Positions 62,207-64,000 of a stretch of DNA of 64,000 bases are shown here, in pieces. The stretch comes from Pseudomonadales bacterium. GTDB taxonomy: Bacteria > Pseudomonadota > Gammaproteobacteria > Pseudomonadales > Pseudohongiellaceae. The stretch covers positions 186,001-250,000 of the forward strand of contig WLWQ01000004.1 of assembly GCA_012103535.1 (NCBI GenBank), read 5' to 3'. Under the pieces are notes generated by a model. That model was not told where the DNA came from and made no database searches. It saw only the letters and a program-made list of their open reading frames with translations. Each line of letters opens with the position of its first letter. Positions within the stretch are counted from its first letter, which is position 1. The position numbers were made by a program, and so were the translations under genes.

Positions 62207-62971
62207 ATGAGTTTATTTAGTCTCGAAGGCAAAGTTGCCTTAATTACCGGTTCCACCAAAGGTATCGGCAAGGCTATTGCCCAGCGTATGGCAGAGCAGG
62301 GAGCCAAAGTTGTTATATCCAGTCGCAACCAGGAGCTCTGCGATGAGGTCGCAGGCGAGATAAATAGCATTGGCGGAACTGCAATCGCCGTTGCCTGCAA
62401 TATCAATTACAAAGAACAACTGGAAAACCTTGTCGCTCAAACGAAGCAGCAGTTAGGTGGGATAGATATTCTGGTATGTAATGCAGCAATAAATCCTTAC
62501 TTCGGTCCTTCTCAAGAGATTCCAGATTCTGCCTTCGACAAAGTGATGCATGCCAATATCGGCAGTGTGCATCGTCTCTGCCAGCTTGCTATTCCAACCA
62601 TGGCCGATAGCGGCGGTGGCGCGGTAATTATTGTGTCTTCAATTGGCGGATTAAAAGGCAGTGATGCCCTCGGCGCCTATGCCATTTCCAAAGCGGCGGA
62701 CATGCAGATTGCCAGAAATTTGGCTGTGGAATGGGGGCCTAAGAATGTACGGGTAAACTGCATAGCTCCGGGTCTCGTGCGGACCGATTTCGCCCGCGCC
62801 CTCTGGGAGAATCCAGAAATATATGCAGCAACCGTGGCCAAATATCCTTTAAGACGGATTGGTGAGCCGGATGAAATTGCCGGAGCTGCCGTGTTATTGG
62901 CCTCTGATGCAGGAAGTTTTACCACAGGACAAACATTAGTAATCGATGGCGGTGGTACAATCGCCGGTTAG
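62207..62971 (+). CDS. Short-chain dehydrogenase/reductase (second)
   Basis: 254 residues from ATG 62207, which is 5 nt after GGAG; the GTG at 62201 is inside the ribosome binding site. SDR motifs TGSTKGIG, NAAINPYF, SSIGGLKGS...YAISK and LVIDGGG are clear. A DHRS4-like pattern (KVALITGSTKGIGKAIAQ, LYPRRIGEPDEIAG) suggests a carbonyl or beta-hydroxyacyl reductase. It sits 26 bp before the acyl-CoA dehydrogenase on the same strand. Confidence 0.9.
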   Translation: MSLFSLEGKVALITGSTKGIGKAIAQRMAEQGAKVVISSRNQELCDEVAGEINSIGGTAIAVACNINYKEQLENLVAQTKQQLGGIDILVCNAAINPYFGPSQEIPDSAFDKVMHANIGSVHRLCQLAIPTMADSGGGAVIIVSSIGGLKGSDALGAYAISKAADMQIARNLAVEWGPKNVRVNCIAPGLVRTDFARALWENPEIYAATVAKYPLRRIGEPDEIAGAAVLLASDAGSFTTGQTLVIDGGGTIAG

Positions 62972-62997
62972 AGAAATTGTGAGATAGGGGTTTAAGC

Positions 62998-64000
62998 ATG
63001 GATTTGGGTTTATCAGAAGAACTGGTTGCAGTCAGAGAAAAAATTCGCGCCTTTGTGGAAGAGAAGGTAGAGCCAGTTGAAGCGGAATACCACGCAGAAA
63101 TAGCAGTTGACGATCGTTGGTCCCAAACGCCGCGCCAGCAAGAAATTCTGGATAGTCTGAAAGACGAAGCACGAGCGCAGGGCTTGTGGAATTTCTTTCT
63201 TCCTGAAAGTCAGGGTGGAGCAGGGATATCCAATCTGGAATATGCCCACCTGGCAGAAATCATGGGAAGAAGTCGACTCGCTTCCGAATCCTTTAACTGC
63301 AGCGCGCCTGATACGGGCAATATGGAAGTTCTGGAACGTTACGGCTCAGAAGAACAAAAGAAGCAATGGCTAGAACCATTGCTGGCAGGAGAAATTCGCT
63401 CTGCTTTCGCCATGACCGAACCTGGCGTGGCATCCAGTGATGCCACCAATATTTCTACTCGTGCTGTTTTGGATGGCGATGAATGGGTAATCAGCGGTGA
63501 AAAATTTTACATCTCAGGAGCTGGTGATGCTCGGTGTAAGATAATGATCTGTATGGTGGTGACTGATCCAGACGCTCCCAAGCACAATCGTCAATCCCAG
63601 ATCTTGGTGCCGATGGATGCTGAGGGAGTAGAAGTCGTAAGACCGATGGAGGTTTTTGGAAAGGACGATGCGCCTCATGGGCATATGCACATTAAGTACC
63701 ATAACGTCAGGGTACCTGAGAGCAATATCATTTTAGGTCGTGGCAGGGGATTCGAGATTTCCCAGGGAAGACTAGGACCGGGTCGTATCCACCATTGTAT
63801 GCGTTCGATTGGCGCGGCAGAAAAGGCATTAGACTTAATGTGCACCAGAGCAGTCAGTCGCGAAGCGTTCGGAAAACCTTTAGCAGAATTAGGCGGTAAC
63901 TATGACGTGATCGCCGATAGCCGCATTGAAATTGAGATGTGTCGACTCCTTGTGTATAGAGCGGCTTGGTTAATGGATAGTATTGGTAATAAAGCTGCCC
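62998..64000 (+). CDS. Acyl-CoA dehydrogenase, cut by the window edge
   Basis: Starts at ATG 62998 and runs off the right edge (about 334 residues seen). It carries the acyl-CoA dehydrogenase N-terminal helix domain (LVAVREKIRAFVEEKVEPVE), the FAD and substrate region FAMTEPGVASSDATNIST, VISGEKFYISGAG, and GRIHHCMRSIGAAEKALDLMCTRAVSREAFG of the C-terminal domain. The family is the long-chain or ACAD10/11-like branch, judging by LGPGRIHHCMR. It likely forms one unit with the upstream SDRs. Not listed as a complete gene since the end is missing. Confidence 0.9.
   Translation, partial: MDLGLSEELVAVREKIRAFVEEKVEPVEAEYHAEIAVDDRWSQTPRQQEILDSLKDEARAQGLWNFFLPESQGGAGISNLEYAHLAEIMGRSRLASESFNCSAPDTGNMEVLERYGSEEQKKQWLEPLLAGEIRSAFAMTEPGVASSDATNISTRAVLDGDEWVISGEKFYISGAGDARCKIMICMVVTDPDAPKHNRQSQILVPMDAEGVEVVRPMEVFGKDDAPHGHMHIKYHNVRVPESNIILGRGRGFEISQGRLGPGRIHHCMRSIGAAEKALDLMCTRAVSREAFGKPLAELGGNYDVIADSRIEIEMCRLLVYRAAWLMDSIGNKAA

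Noticed and set aside
1..64000. CRISPR arrays, tRNA/rRNA genes, insertion sequences, prophage or integron attachment sites
   Set aside because: No regularly spaced direct repeats, no transposase or integrase reading frames and no cloverleaf-type sequence recognised by eye; a tRNAscan or IS search would be decisive.

Overview
The window looks like an ordinary chromosomal stretch of a free-living, aerobic marine-type gammaproteobacterium of moderate GC content. The evidence is the RpoS sigma factor, the PhoR/Pst/PhoU/OprP-like phosphate regulon, FeoAB/Bfd/Bfr, a Na+-pumping oxaloacetate decarboxylase (OadGAB), MshM/ExeA-type and CtaA/COX15 proteins, and lipid/CoA genes (CaiB, SDRs, acyl-CoA dehydrogenase). 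I cannot name a genus. No rRNA, tRNA, CRISPR array, integrase, transposase or phage gene was seen.

Layout. 0.2-6.2 kb: exported PQQ-type beta-propeller, a di-heme-motif protein and a Tat-exported DUF1501-type protein, then a convergent secreted zincin. 7-10 kb: PilZ protein, MltB-like transglycosylase, heme A synthase. 10-17 kb: lipoprotein propeller with a c-type heme motif, TonB-dependent receptor, saccharopine-dehydrogenase-like enzyme, alginate-export-type porin. 17-21 kb: small hypothetical gene, membrane AraC regulator (5' end broken), two DUF6644-like membrane proteins plus a 54-residue membrane peptide, NIPSNAP protein. 21-30 kb: TPR-like exported protein, oadGAB, PhoH/PIN ATPase, exported methyltransferase-like protein, CysE, MshM/ExeA-like ATPase. 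30-37 kb: hybrid histidine kinase, tandem NTF2-like protein, membrane glycosyltransferase. 37-40.3 kb: iron block feoB-feoA / bfd-bfr around a Fur box. 40.4-53.5 kb: phosphate/polyphosphate block ppx, ppk, pstS-pstC-pstA-pstB-phoU, phosphate porin, phoR. 53.5-55.2 kb: long leader and rpoS. 55.4-64 kb: CaiB-type CoA-transferase, GntR(YtrA)-ABC operon, small peptides, GNAT, then a CoA/lipid-type run of MDR reductase, two SDRs and an acyl-CoA dehydrogenase cut by the window edge.

How it works together. Two near-identical Pho boxes, each 10 nt ahead of a -10 hexamer, precede pstS and the porin. They make one phosphate-starvation circuit covering outer-membrane entry (porin), periplasmic capture (PstS), import (PstCAB), signalling (PhoU/PhoR) and, through divergent ppk and convergent ppx, polyphosphate turnover. 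A Fur box between feoA and bfd links ferrous iron import with ferritin storage.

I found no convincing new multi-gene system. The most noteworthy signals are three genes apparently altered by a single base: pstC (frameshift in a T6 run), the AraC regulator (in-frame TAA at codon 11) and the TonB receptor (no ATG/GTG/TTG before its signal peptide; AUU fits). Others are the YtrA operator lying over the longest possible start codon, phoR without phoB, the long rpoS leader, and several small unannotated peptides and hairpins.
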